From NCBI GenBank assembly GCA_963834305.1, contig CAWIAX010000002.1, forward strand, positions 1,860,001 through 1,924,000: 64,000 nt of DNA, given 5' to 3'. The stretch's first letter is position 1. Every line of letters starts with the position of its first letter. Both the position numbers and the translations under genes were made by a program. Under the pieces are notes generated by a model. That model worked only from the letters and a program-made list of their open reading frames with translations, did no database searches and had not been told where the DNA came from. Source of the stretch: JACCXG01 sp963834305 (GTDB lineage Bacteria > Acidobacteriota > Vicinamibacteria > Vicinamibacterales > 2-12-FULL-66-21). Of the stretch, positions 43,056 through 51,973 are shown one piece after another.

Positions 43056-44648
43056 ATGGCACGTGCTTCTACGGTTCGAAGGGCTGCGGCTCTCGCCGCT
43101 GCGGTGGCGTTCGCCGACTCCGTCCCGCTCGGACAATCGCCACTGACGCCCGGCCGCGTGGCGTTGATGGTGAACGCTCCCGATGCGGAGACCAGCGCCG
43201 CGTTCGGTCAGGCATTGACCGATCCGGACCCGGACGTCAGGCTGCTGGCCGCGCGCGCAGTGATGGCCTTGGGCAGAGCGGATTTCCTCGCCGCGGTGAG
43301 CGAACAGTTCGCGCGTGAAACGGACCCGCGGCCGGCGGCAGAACAGGCGCGCGTGCTGCTGAACCTGGAGGGCGCGCGGCGGCTACCGGCAGTCGAGGCG
43401 GCCGCCACGCGCCTGGGCAGCCCGGTTCCCCAGGTCCTCGCCGAGTACCCGGGGCGGAGCGCGCCGCAGATCCTGGCGGCCCGCCTCGGCGACCTTTTCG
43501 CCATGCTGCCCGATCACAGCGTACAGCTGCACGACATCATCGCGATGGCGTTGCACCAGCATCCGGCAGCAGCGGAACGGCTGGTGGCGGCGTCGCTTGC
43601 ACTCGCCGACGGCAAGGCGTGGGAGGCTGTCCTGCACGCGGTGGGCGGCGGCGAGCGCGGGGAAGCGGCGGTGGCGGCGGGGCTCGCGGCAAGCGACCCT
43701 GTCATCCGGGAACGGACCTCGTGGCACGTGATAACCCGATTGATTGGGGGCAGCGCGCCATCGCTCCCACCGGTAACGCAGGCCGGATTGAGCGGCCCAC
43801 CGGAAACGGACTGGGGACAGGTCGGCAGCGAGTTGCTCTCCCGGCATCGCGACTCCTCCCATGTCGTGCGCGACGTCGCGAAGCTCCTCCTGGAGCACGC
43901 GGCTGCACACAAGTCCGAGGCGCAGTACCTGATGGATTTCGCAAAGCTGACCGACGCGGAGCGGCGGGCCTTGCGCACCGTTCTGGCGGAGACGTCCCCG
44001 TCACCAGCCGGCGCCGCGCGCGATCCCATCCGGAGCGGCCGTCGGTCGACGGTGCGCACGCTGAGGTCACTGGCGGGCGGCTACATTCAGAGCACTCTGG
44101 ACGCCGCCGGCTGCAAGGTGAGGCCCGGGGACGACCGGTTGGCGGGCGCACGGATCGCGTACCGTCCTGATGGCCGACCTCGACAGGTCATGCTTGACGA
44201 GGGGCGGCTGCCGAAAGCGTGTGCGCGCGCGCTGCAGGCTTTCGCGATGCTCACCGTTGCCGACCGCGGTGAACCCGTCTTCCCTGACGAGTGGCAGTGG
44301 ATCCTGATGCCCATGGACCAGGCGATGCTCGCGTGCGCCGATGCCCAGGCTCCGCCGCGAATCTTCCGGGTTGGACAGAAGATTCAACGGCCGCGCAAGA
44401 TCCGCAATCGGAACCCGGTCTATCCCGCCGCCGCGCAGAAGGAGCGCATCCAGGGGGTGGTGATTCTGGAAGCGACGATCGCCGCCACCGGCTGCGTCCG
44501 AGACGTGCGGGTCCTCAGGAGCGTCAACACTGCTCTCGACGTGGCCGCCATGCATGCCGTGCTCGGCTGGCAATTCACGCCAACGGCAGTGGACGGAGAA
44601 CCGGTGCCGGTCGTCATGACCGTCACCGTGAGCTTCACGCTGGATTGA
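43056..44648 (+). CDS. TonB C-terminal domain protein with helical repeat region
   Basis: A 530-residue protein starting at ATG 43056 (GGGAGA upstream). A weak signal peptide (RRAAALAAAVAFADS) is followed by about 300 residues of alpha-helical, HEAT-like sequence (DPDPDVRLLAARAVMALG) and a spacer. The TonB-C domain is at the end: KIRNRNPVYPAAAQKERIQG, VVILEATIAATGCVRDVRVL and VLGWQFTPTAVDGEPVPVVM. There is no ordinary N-terminal TonB membrane anchor with a Pro-rich span. It may therefore be a periplasmic protein using the TonB-C fold for protein contact or wall binding rather than a classic energy transducer. Confidence 0.8.
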   Translation: MARASTVRRAAALAAAVAFADSVPLGQSPLTPGRVALMVNAPDAETSAAFGQALTDPDPDVRLLAARAVMALGRADFLAAVSEQFARETDPRPAAEQARVLLNLEGARRLPAVEAAATRLGSPVPQVLAEYPGRSAPQILAARLGDLFAMLPDHSVQLHDIIAMALHQHPAAAERLVAASLALADGKAWEAVLHAVGGGERGEAAVAAGLAASDPVIRERTSWHVITRLIGGSAPSLPPVTQAGLSGPPETDWGQVGSELLSRHRDSSHVVRDVAKLLLEHAAAHKSEAQYLMDFAKLTDAERRALRTVLAETSPSPAGAARDPIRSGRRSTVRTLRSLAGGYIQSTLDAAGCKVRPGDDRLAGARIAYRPDGRPRQVMLDEGRLPKACARALQAFAMLTVADRGEPVFPDEWQWILMPMDQAMLACADAQAPPRIFRVGQKIQRPRKIRNRNPVYPAAAQKERIQGVVILEATIAATGCVRDVRVLRSVNTALDVAAMHAVLGWQFTPTAVDGEPVPVVMTVTVSFTLD

Positions 44649-44678
44649 GCGCCGGATAGCCGGTGGTCGCCTGGGTGA

Positions 44679-44723
44679 GGGCAGTTCGCCTTACCGCAGG
44701 CCGTGATCACGGTGTACCGGTAG
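44679..44723 (+). pseudogene. Residual C-terminus of a second metzincin gene
   Basis: GQFALPQAVITVYR followed by TAG. This matches the last 14 residues of the metzincin at 41984 (GQFAAPQAVITMYR) with two changes and near-identical DNA. Nothing else of the gene remains, so this is the tail of a deleted tandem paralogue. Confidence 0.75.
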
Positions 44724-44753
44724 CGGCGCCGGGACGACGCCGGGCGGGCGGGA

Positions 44754-47700
44754 TTACTCGCCGGCGCGAGCCGTGGCTGCCTGCCGGACCAGGCCGATGA
44801 CCTCGTGGAGATCGACCGGCTTGACGAGGTGGAGATCGAAGCCGCGTTCGGCCGACCGCTGCAGGTCGGCCTTGGCGCCGTAGCCGCTGACCGCGATCAG
44901 GGTCAGGCGATGACCGGCCTGCCGCAGCCGGTCCCCGAGCTCGTGGCCGTCCATGCCCGGCAGCCCGAGATCGAGGAGGGCCACGTGGGGAGCGAATCCC
45001 TCCGCCATGCGGAGCGCGGCCGGCCCGTTCGCCGGCGGTCCGGGTGTCGAACCCCTCGAGCGAGAGCGCCGTCGCCAGCAGCGCCGCGGCGTCCTCGTTG
45101 TCGTCGACGATCAGCACCCGCACACCGTGGCTGACGCCGGGCTGCGCCGTCGCGGCGGCGGCGGGCATGGCCCGGTGGACAAGCTGCTGCGGCGACGCCG
45201 GCAGCGACACGACGAACTCGCTGCCGTGGCCGCGGCCGGCGCTGGCCACCGCGACCCGGCCGCCGTGGAGCTCGACGAGGTTGCGGACAATCGCCAGGCC
45301 GAGGCCGAGCCCGCCCTGGGCGCGGTCGAGCGCCTGGCGCTCCTGGACGAACAGGTCGAAGATCTGCGGCAGCATCTCCGCCTCGATGCCGATGCCGGAG
45401 TCGCGGACCCGCAGCTCGATGGTGTCGCCGCGCCGCCTCGCCGCCACCGCGATGCGGCCTCCCGGCTCGGTGTACTTCGCGGCGTTGTGCAGCAGGTTGA
45501 AGACGACCTGCTGCAGCCTGGTCGGATCGGCGTCGACGGCGAGGCCGGTCGTCGCGACGTCGATCGCGAGCTGCTGCGACTTCTGTTCGATGATCGGGCT
45601 GGTCGTCTCGACGGCCTTGCCGACGATCGCGGCCAGCTCGACGCGTTCGCGCCTCAGGTCGATCTTGCCGCGGGCAATGCGCGAGACGTCGAGCAGGTCG
45701 TCGACCAGCCGGCCGACGTGCCGGACCTGGCGTTCGATCACGGCGCGCTCCTTCTCGGCGCCGCGGTCGCCGCGCAGCGTCATCAGCTGCAGGGCGGTGA
45801 GGATCGGCGCCAGCGGGTTGCGCAGCTCGTGCCCGAGCATCGCCAGGAACTCGTCCTTGGCCCGGTTGGCCGCCTCTGCCGCCCGCCGGGCATCGTCGAT
45901 GTCGCGCCGCGCCCGGACCTGCCCGGTCACCTCGACGGCGTGGATGAGGATGCCCTCGACGGCGCCGCGCAGGTCCTTCAGCGGCTGCAGCACGAAATCG
46001 AAGAACCCTTCGTCGAGCGCGCCGGTGCCGAGCCGATCGAGCTCGACCCGGGACTCGTGCGCGACGTACGGTTCGCCGCCGGCGTAGAGGGCGTCGCAGA
46101 GATCCCAGACGCCCTGGCGGACGAGCTCGGGCAGCGCCTCGCGGCCCGGCCTGCCGACGATGTCGCGGTGCCCGACCAACTGCAGGTAGCGATCGTTGGC
46201 CACCTCGTAGACGTGCGCCGGGCCCCGGACCATGGCGATGGCCGCCGGCGCCATCTGGATGAGCGTCAGCAGGCGGTCGTTCTGGGCCGCGGTCTCGCGC
46301 CGCAGTCGCGACACTTCGAGCTGCGTCCGGACACGGGCGACCAGCTCGCGCGCCGAGAAGGGCTTGACGATGTAGTCGTCGGCGCCGGCGGCCAGTCCCT
46401 CGATGCGCGAGTCCTCGCCGGATCGGGCCGAGAGCATGATGACCGGAATCAGGCGCGTCGCCGGGTCGTGCCGGATCTCCCGCAGCAGCGCGATCCCGTC
46501 CAGATCCGGCATCATCACGTCGGTCACGATCAGGTCCGGCCGGACGGTTGACAGTCGCTGGAGTGCTTCGCGGCCGTTCGCCGCCGCGTCCACGGCCCAC
46601 TCGCCGGCGAGCAACCGGCACAGGTAGGCGCGCATGTCGGCGTTGTCGTCGACGACGAGGATGCGTGGTCCGCCCGGGCCGGCGGGCGCATGACGGTCCG
46701 GAGCGGCGACAGGTGGTGCCGTCTCGCCGGTCCAACGCCGTGCTTCTTCGAGGTACGGGACAGCCGCCCCCGCCGACACGCCGGTGGCGACGGGCGCGGT
46801 GGACGGGGAAGGCGCGGCGGCGCGGGCCGGGATCGTCACCGTGAAGGTGGCGCCGCGGCCCTCGGCGCTCTGCGACGGTAATCTCGCCGTCGTGCATCTG
46901 CACCAGCTCCCGGACCAGCGCCAGGCCGATGCCGGACCCCTCGAACGTGCGCGACGGCGTGCCGGCGGCGCGATGGAAGCGGTCGAAGACGCGGGGCAGG
47001 TCGGCGGCGGGAATGCCCGCCCCGGTATCGTGCACGCTGAGCTCGATGCGGTCGCCCCGCGCGCGCAGCTGAATCCGCACCGTGCCGTTGAGCGTGAACT
47101 TGAAGGCGTTGGACAGCAGGTTCAGGACGATCTTCTCCCACATCGCCCGGGTCGACGGGGACGGGGCCGCCGAGCGGCGGGCAATCGATGTCGAACGTCA
47201 GGCCGGCCTGTTCCATCAGCGACCGGAACGTGCTGGCGAGATCGCGGGTCAGCGCGGACAGGTCGGTGGGCTCGAACGTGGCGTGGCCGCGCCCGGCCTC
47301 GATGCGCGAGAAGTCGAGCAGCGTGTTGACCAGGCGCAGCAGGCGCGCGGCGTTGCCGTAGACCAGCTCGACGTCGTCCGCCGCGAGCGTGCCCGGCGAG
47401 CGCGCCATCGCCTGTTCGAGCGGCGCCAGCAGCAGGGTCAGCGGCGTCCGGAACTCGTGGCTGACATTGCTGAAGAACGCCGTCTTCTGGCGGTCGAGCT
47501 CGAGCAGCGCCTCGGTGCGGTGGCGCTGCTCCTCATGGATCCGCGCGTTCGCCACCGCCGTCGCGATCTGGTCGGCCACGAGGGCGAGAAAGTCACGATA
47601 CTTGTCGTCCAGCGGCAAGCGCGGACTGACGCCGGCGACGAGGAAGCCATAGGGCTGCGGCAGGCCCGGCCGGGTAATCGGCAGCACCGCCGCCGCGTCG

Positions 47701-48539
47701 ACGCACTCGGGCCACAGCGGCCCCGGCTGGTCGCCGAACCTGCGGCGCACATCCGGAACAATCTCCGGCGAGGCCTGCGCGGCTGCCTGGAACAGCGGCC
47801 ACGGCGCCTCGTCGTCCCCGGCGCGAATGCGGAGCGGCGCGACCGCGGCGGACGACGCCGACACGACCCTGGCTTCGCCGCCGCCGGCGTCGAGCGCGTA
47901 GAGCACGGTGAACGGCAGGTCGGCCGCGTTCGCCGCCAGCACCTGCGCGGCATTCCGCCACGCCGTCTCGTCGGTCTGCGCCTGCGCCGCCTGGGACGCC
48001 AGCTCGCGCAGCGTCCGCAGCCGCCGTTCCGCGAGGACCCGGGCAGTGGTCTCCGTGCACGTGACGAGCACCCCGCCAACGCCCCCGCTCTCGTCGCGGA
48101 TCGGGCTGTACGAATAGAGGAAGTAGCACTCTTCGAGGAAGCCGTTGCGGTCGAGCGGCACCAGCATGTCGTCGAAGCCGACGGCGCTCCCCTGCATCAC
48201 CTGGTCGAACAGCGGGCCGATGATGTGCCAGGCTTCGGCGAAGGTGTCTTTCGTGCTCTTGCCGAGCGCGGGATGCTTGCTGACGCCGAGGATGGGACGG
48301 AACGGGTCGTTGTAGAACTGGACGAACTCCGGGCCCCAGCACAGCAGCATCGGGAAGCGGGATTCGAACAGGATGCTCAGGGCGGTGCGGAGGCTCTGGG
48401 GCCATCCCGGGATCGGACCGACCGCGGTCTGGCTCCAGTCCAGCTGGCGGGCGAGGGCGCCCATGTCGCCGCCCCCGGCGAGGACGGGCGCGCCGGGCCC
48501 GCCGGGTGGCGGAGCGGGTCGCCGCGACTGAGAGGACAC
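44754..48539 (-). CDS. Double hybrid sensor histidine kinase, three frameshifts
   Basis: After removing one base each near 47147, 46872 and 45035, the product is about 1,260 residues with no membrane helix. Order: a PAS-like start, a GAF-like region, HisKA with H-box NVSHEFRTPL, an HATPase (EKIVLNLLSNAFKFT, GSGIGLALV), a receiver (RILVVDDNADMR, DLIVTDVMMPDLDG, VKPFSAREL), a PAS domain, a second HisKA (MLGHELRNPL), a second HATPase (NLLHNAAKYTEPGG, GLGLGLAIV) and a C-terminal receiver (VLIVDDNEDAAALL, LLDLGLPGMDG, LVKPVDLHE). This is two complete kinases, each followed by a receiver. It probably signals by internal phosphorelay. No response-regulator gene is adjacent, and the signal is unknown. 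Confidence 0.8.
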
Positions 48540-48551
48540 GCCCAGATCCTA
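48540..48551 (-). promoter_or_regulatory. -10-like box 6 nt before the histidine-kinase start
   Basis: On the minus strand TAGGAT (48551-48546) is followed by 6 nt (CTGGGC) and GTG. There is no Shine-Dalgarno. The hexamer and the spacing are the same as at the TonB receptor gene. Confidence 0.5.
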
Positions 48552-48583
48552 GCATCCTGCAGCGGCGGCGCGGTGCGTCCCCT

Positions 48584-48613
48584 TTGACCGTGGCGGTGCC
48601 GGCACGCTACAAT
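48584..48613 (+). promoter_or_regulatory. Sigma70 promoter of tRNA-Ala
   Basis: TTGACC (48584-48589) and TACAAT (48608-48613) are spaced by 18 bp, and the tRNA begins 23 bp further on. This is the closest match to consensus in the window, as expected for a stable-RNA gene. Confidence 0.8.
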
Positions 48614-48636
48614 GGGGGTTCGGTTATCCCCCCAGA

Positions 48637-48712
48637 GGGCCAGTGGCGCAGTTGGGAGCGCGCGTGAATGGCATTCACGAGGTCACCGGTTCGATCCCGG
48701 TCTGGTCCACCA
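48637..48712 (+). tRNA. tRNA-Ala (anticodon GGC)
   Basis: 76 nt folding into a full cloverleaf: acceptor GGGCCAG with CTGGTCC (one G-U pair), D stem GCGC/GCGC, anticodon stem CGTGA/TCACG with loop ATGGCAT (anticodon GGC), and T stem ACCGG/CCGGT with loop TTCGATC. Discriminator A and an encoded CCA follow. It reads GCC and GCU alanine codons. The T-arm and 3' end are overlapped on the opposite strand by the tail of a serine recombinase, which marks it as an integration site. Confidence 0.95.
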
Positions 48713-50101
48713 AACCTTCATTTTCGGTTCTGATCTCCCGCAAGTAGCTGAAGGCCGGTGCGGTTGCGCCGGTTCGAACAAAGCGATTTCCGTCGAACGC
48801 AATTCCGTCCGGAAAGAACAGTTGTTGGAACCGCTGCCGCTGTTCGAGTGACGCCTGCACCCACAGGTCTGCGGCGCGCGGCAGAACGCGTTCTGCGAAG
48901 GCGAGAATGCCTTCTACGTCGAGTTCTTCGAGCTGACCTGAGTGACGGTCGATCCTCGCGAGCGTCAGCTCCTCGCGCAGTTTCTCGGCGTGGCGGTCGT
49001 AAGTCTCGATGTCGATCGAGCGTTCGAAGAGGAACGCCTCGTCGAGACGGTCCAGCTTGTCCTGAATCGACTTGGCGGCGCGTTCGGCAGTTGCGAGTCT
49101 CCTCGTGCACAGCGGCCTTGCGAGCTTTCCAGATCTGCATCGCTGACTCCTTGAGCAGGCGCATGTAGCCCGGCGTCGGCTGGAGCAGTGCGAGTTCGTC
49201 CGCGAACAAGCCTTCGAGCGTGGCTTTCGTGACGTTCACTGCACGGCAACCAGGGCGGCAGTGGTAGTAGGCGTAGTACTTGCTGCGTCCCTTCGACCAG
49301 CTGCCTGTCAGACCGCGTCCGCACGATTCGCAGCGAACGAAACCGCGCAACGGAAAGTCCGGATGCGTGCGCTGGCGCGGCGCTGTGCTCGGCGAACGGC
49401 CCGACAGAATCGCTTGGACACGGTAGAACAGCTCTTCCGAGATCAGCGGTTCAAAGTCGCCGCGCTTGTTGCGAACGCCGTACTCCGGCACGTCGACGAT
49501 CCCGGCGTACAACTGATTCCGCAGCAGCATGCCGATCGCTTGTGACATGAGGGGCCTGCCGCGCCGGTTCGTGAGGCCCCAACTCCGCGCCTTCTTGAGC
49601 AGTTCCTCCTTCGTGTAGCGGCCGGTCGCGTACTCCTCGAAGGTGCGCCGTACGAGCGGTGCTCGCTGCGGATCGTGCATCAAGCTCTCGCCCATCGACC
49701 GCGGCGCGTTCAAGTAGCCGATGGGCGCCAGGAACACCCAACGGCCGAGCTCCAGTGCCGCCTTCATGCCGGCCCGGGTCCGATCTGACCGACAGTCGTT
49801 GTCGAACTGCGCGAATGCGGCAAGCACGCCCTCCATCAGCTTGCCCGTGGACGTGTCGTCGATCGGCTCCGTCGCCGAGCGCAGCGAGATGCCAAGCGAC
49901 TGCAGGTGCGCGCAGCGCGAAGTGGTCGTACTTGTCTCGGGCGAAGCGCGTCAGGTTGAAGACGACCACGAAATGGACGCGGCCCTTGTTCAACCTGCAG
50001 TACGTGAGCAGATTCTGAAGCTGGCTGCGATCCGTGGACTTGGCGCTCTCGCCTTCCTCGTGGAACCGTTCGAGGATTCTCGTATCCCTGGCGCAGCTAC
50101 G
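48675..50101 (-). pseudogene. Large serine recombinase, N-terminus missing and two frameshifts
   Basis: Corrected for one extra base near 49922 and one near 49110, the frame gives part of the resolvase domain (RILERFHEEGESAKSTDRSQ, VVVFNLTRFARDKYDHF, GKLMEGVLAAFAQFDND). Next come the recombinase domain (RSWGLTNRRGRPLMSQAIGM), a zinc ribbon (FVRCESCGRGLTGSW, YYHCRPGC) and a coiled-coil tail. The first 50-60 residues, including the catalytic serine of the YxRVS motif, are absent, so it cannot be active. The frame runs into tRNA-Ala and stops at 48675. Base composition is less GC-rich than the flanks. It is the remains of an integrated element. Confidence 0.75.
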
Positions 50102-50244
50102 GTTGGCACGGGGCGCGGCACGAGTAGGGTAGCCGAACGGTCCAGGTGTGCAGGTTGGGGGAATCGATGCGGGCGTTGTCGGCCGCTTTGAGGTCTCCAT
50201 AGTACCTGTGCCAACGGCACAGTCTGGCAGGAAGGGGTGGGAAG

Positions 50245-51672
50245 ATGCGTCTTGTTCGAGCTCTGCTCGCAATAGGGCTTGCGAGCACCGCACTGGCGCG
50301 CGCGCCTGTCGGATCGATAGACGATTTCATCGCGACCGAGCTGCCGATCTCGGGGGCGCCGGGCCTCGCCTATGCAGTCGTGGTCGACGGCGAGTCGGTT
50401 TCGGGCGCCCACGGAGAAGTCCTTGCCGGAAGCGGCAGGCCTGTGACGGCCGATACGCGGTTCCTGATTGGCTCCATCTCGAAAAGCTTCACGGCGATGG
50501 CGGTGATGAAGCTGGCCGAAGCCGGGGACATCGAACTGGGCGCTCCTGTTTCGCGCTATCTCGATGTCTTCAAGGACCGCCCCTCCGGCGCCATCACCAT
50601 TCGGCAATTGCTCAGCCACACCAGCGGCTTCTCAACCAAGCAGGGCAATGACACCCAGATCGACCGAACCCAGAGTGGGGATGAACTGCAGCGCCAGGTC
50701 GAGCGCATCGCCGAATGGTCTCCACCCCACGCCCCCGACGCGCGCTGGCAATACTCAAACGCGAACTACCAGATACTGGGCGCCGTCATCGAAGACGTGA
50801 GCGGCCAGGATTTCGCCAGCTATATCGAAGCCGAAATCCTCGAACCAGTCGGCATGGATGAGAGCTTCGTCTCCGACGGGCAGAGCCACGACGCCATGGC
50901 GGTCGGACATCAGCCCTGGTTCGGTTCCAAGCGACCGCTTGGTGACACTCGTACCAATCGTGCCAACGCGCCGGCGGGCGGCGTCGTCGCCACCGCCTCG
51001 GATATGGCGTTGTATCTTGCCGTAATGATGAACGGGAAGGACGACGTCATCAGCGCAGAGAGCAAAGCCATCATGCTGCGCCCGGCCAGCGCCGCGTCTC
51101 CCTCTTATGGCTTGGGTTGGTCCATCGATACCAAGAACGGCGCTGTCTATCATTCGGGCCTCACCCCCGGGGTCGAGACGCTCGCTGTCCTGTTGCCGTC
51201 GAAAGGAAGAGGCGTTGTCATCCTCGTCAATGCGAACGGTGGCATTGGCTTTGGAGAACACGCGGGACTCTTCAGTGGAGTCAGCGCGAGAGCCCTCGGC
51301 CACGACGACCACGGCAGCGGGAGCAGCTGGGGCCGAAAGTCCTTGTTCCTGACGTTTGCGCTTCTGCCCGTGATATTCGTGACCGGCATCGGTGTGACGT
51401 GGCTTCACCGGGCCGGACTTCGCGCCAAGTCCGGCGCATTTGGCGCTTTCAGCCTGTGGTTTCCGCTCTTCATGACGCTCGCGCTGGCCTGGACCGCCCT
51501 ATATCTCATCCCGCACCTCTTCGGCGTTTGGATAAGGACGCTCTATCTCTACCAGCCCGACTTTGTCCTGATGCTGGTTGCGACTGCTGTGACGGGCGTC
51601 CTCTGGGCGGTATTCAGGCTTGGGGTGTTCTACAGCGACAAGTTATCGCCAAGGAGTCCGGCCGCCGCCTGA
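50245..51672 (+). CDS. Serine hydrolase, class C beta-lactamase-like, with C-terminal membrane domain
   Basis: A 475-residue protein with a signal peptide (MRLVRALLAIGLASTALARA). The penicillin-binding-protein-like fold has SISK (nucleophile S77, K80), YSN (Y170, N172) and HSG (303-305) in place of KTG. After residue 355 come three hydrophobic helices (about 366-387, 402-425 and 438-460), an architecture of membrane-tethered esterase or peptidase relatives rather than true AmpC enzymes. Resistance should not be inferred. Codon use is visibly less GC-biased than the neighbours, and the gene sits beside the recombinase remnant, so it is a likely cargo gene acquired by transfer. Confidence 0.85.
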   Translation: MRLVRALLAIGLASTALARAPVGSIDDFIATELPISGAPGLAYAVVVDGESVSGAHGEVLAGSGRPVTADTRFLIGSISKSFTAMAVMKLAEAGDIELGAPVSRYLDVFKDRPSGAITIRQLLSHTSGFSTKQGNDTQIDRTQSGDELQRQVERIAEWSPPHAPDARWQYSNANYQILGAVIEDVSGQDFASYIEAEILEPVGMDESFVSDGQSHDAMAVGHQPWFGSKRPLGDTRTNRANAPAGGVVATASDMALYLAVMMNGKDDVISAESKAIMLRPASAASPSYGLGWSIDTKNGAVYHSGLTPGVETLAVLLPSKGRGVVILVNANGGIGFGEHAGLFSGVSARALGHDDHGSGSSWGRKSLFLTFALLPVIFVTGIGVTWLHRAGLRAKSGAFGAFSLWFPLFMTLALAWTALYLIPHLFGVWIRTLYLYQPDFVLMLVATAVTGVLWAVFRLGVFYSDKLSPRSPAAA

Positions 51673-51805
51673 TCTGAGACCAGTGCTCATCGTGCCAAGA
51701 GCCGGGAGCGGCAGCCTCAACAACATGGGGGCCACGGTCATTCCCGGCGCGGGCACGGTCGCGCGTCGTGCCGCAATGACCAGGTGCCGCCGGACCTGGC
51801 TATGT
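51673..51805. other. Intergenic stretch after the serine hydrolase
   Basis: 133 bp between the serine hydrolase stop and the inverted-repeat element. I see no gene, no tRNA 3'-end duplicate and no clear terminator. Confidence 0.4.
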
Positions 51806-51973
51806 GCTGGTGTCCCGAATCAGTAATTCGCGACACAACTCGCGGGCGGCGCATCCCGCCTGGCGGCGTTGCTCATTGCTCATTTATGCCCAATAAGCTC
51901 GCTCTTCGCGCCTTGCCAGTCGGGCGCGGCGCTCCGCGACTTATGCCGCTCATGACTGATTCGGGACACTAGC
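51806..51973. mobile_element. 168-bp element bounded by 19-bp inverted repeats (MITE-like)
   Basis: GCTGGTGTCCCGAATCAGT at 51806-51824 and ACTGATTCGGGACACTAGC at 51955-51973 are inverted copies with one mismatch. The interior is AT-richer and non-coding. The right end overlaps the stop codon of the kinase gene (51969-51971). The structure fits a miniature inverted-repeat element or the trimmed ends of an insertion sequence. No target duplication is obvious. Confidence 0.55.

Noticed and set aside
48675..48712. Peptide tail VDQTGIEPVTS as a real protein end
   Set aside because: It is the antisense translation of the tRNA T-arm and acceptor, and reflects the overlap of the recombinase frame with the tRNA.
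50245..51672. Antibiotic-resistance beta-lactamase
   Set aside because: The motifs fit the broad serine hydrolase family, HSG replaces KTG and the membrane tail is not found in AmpC enzymes.
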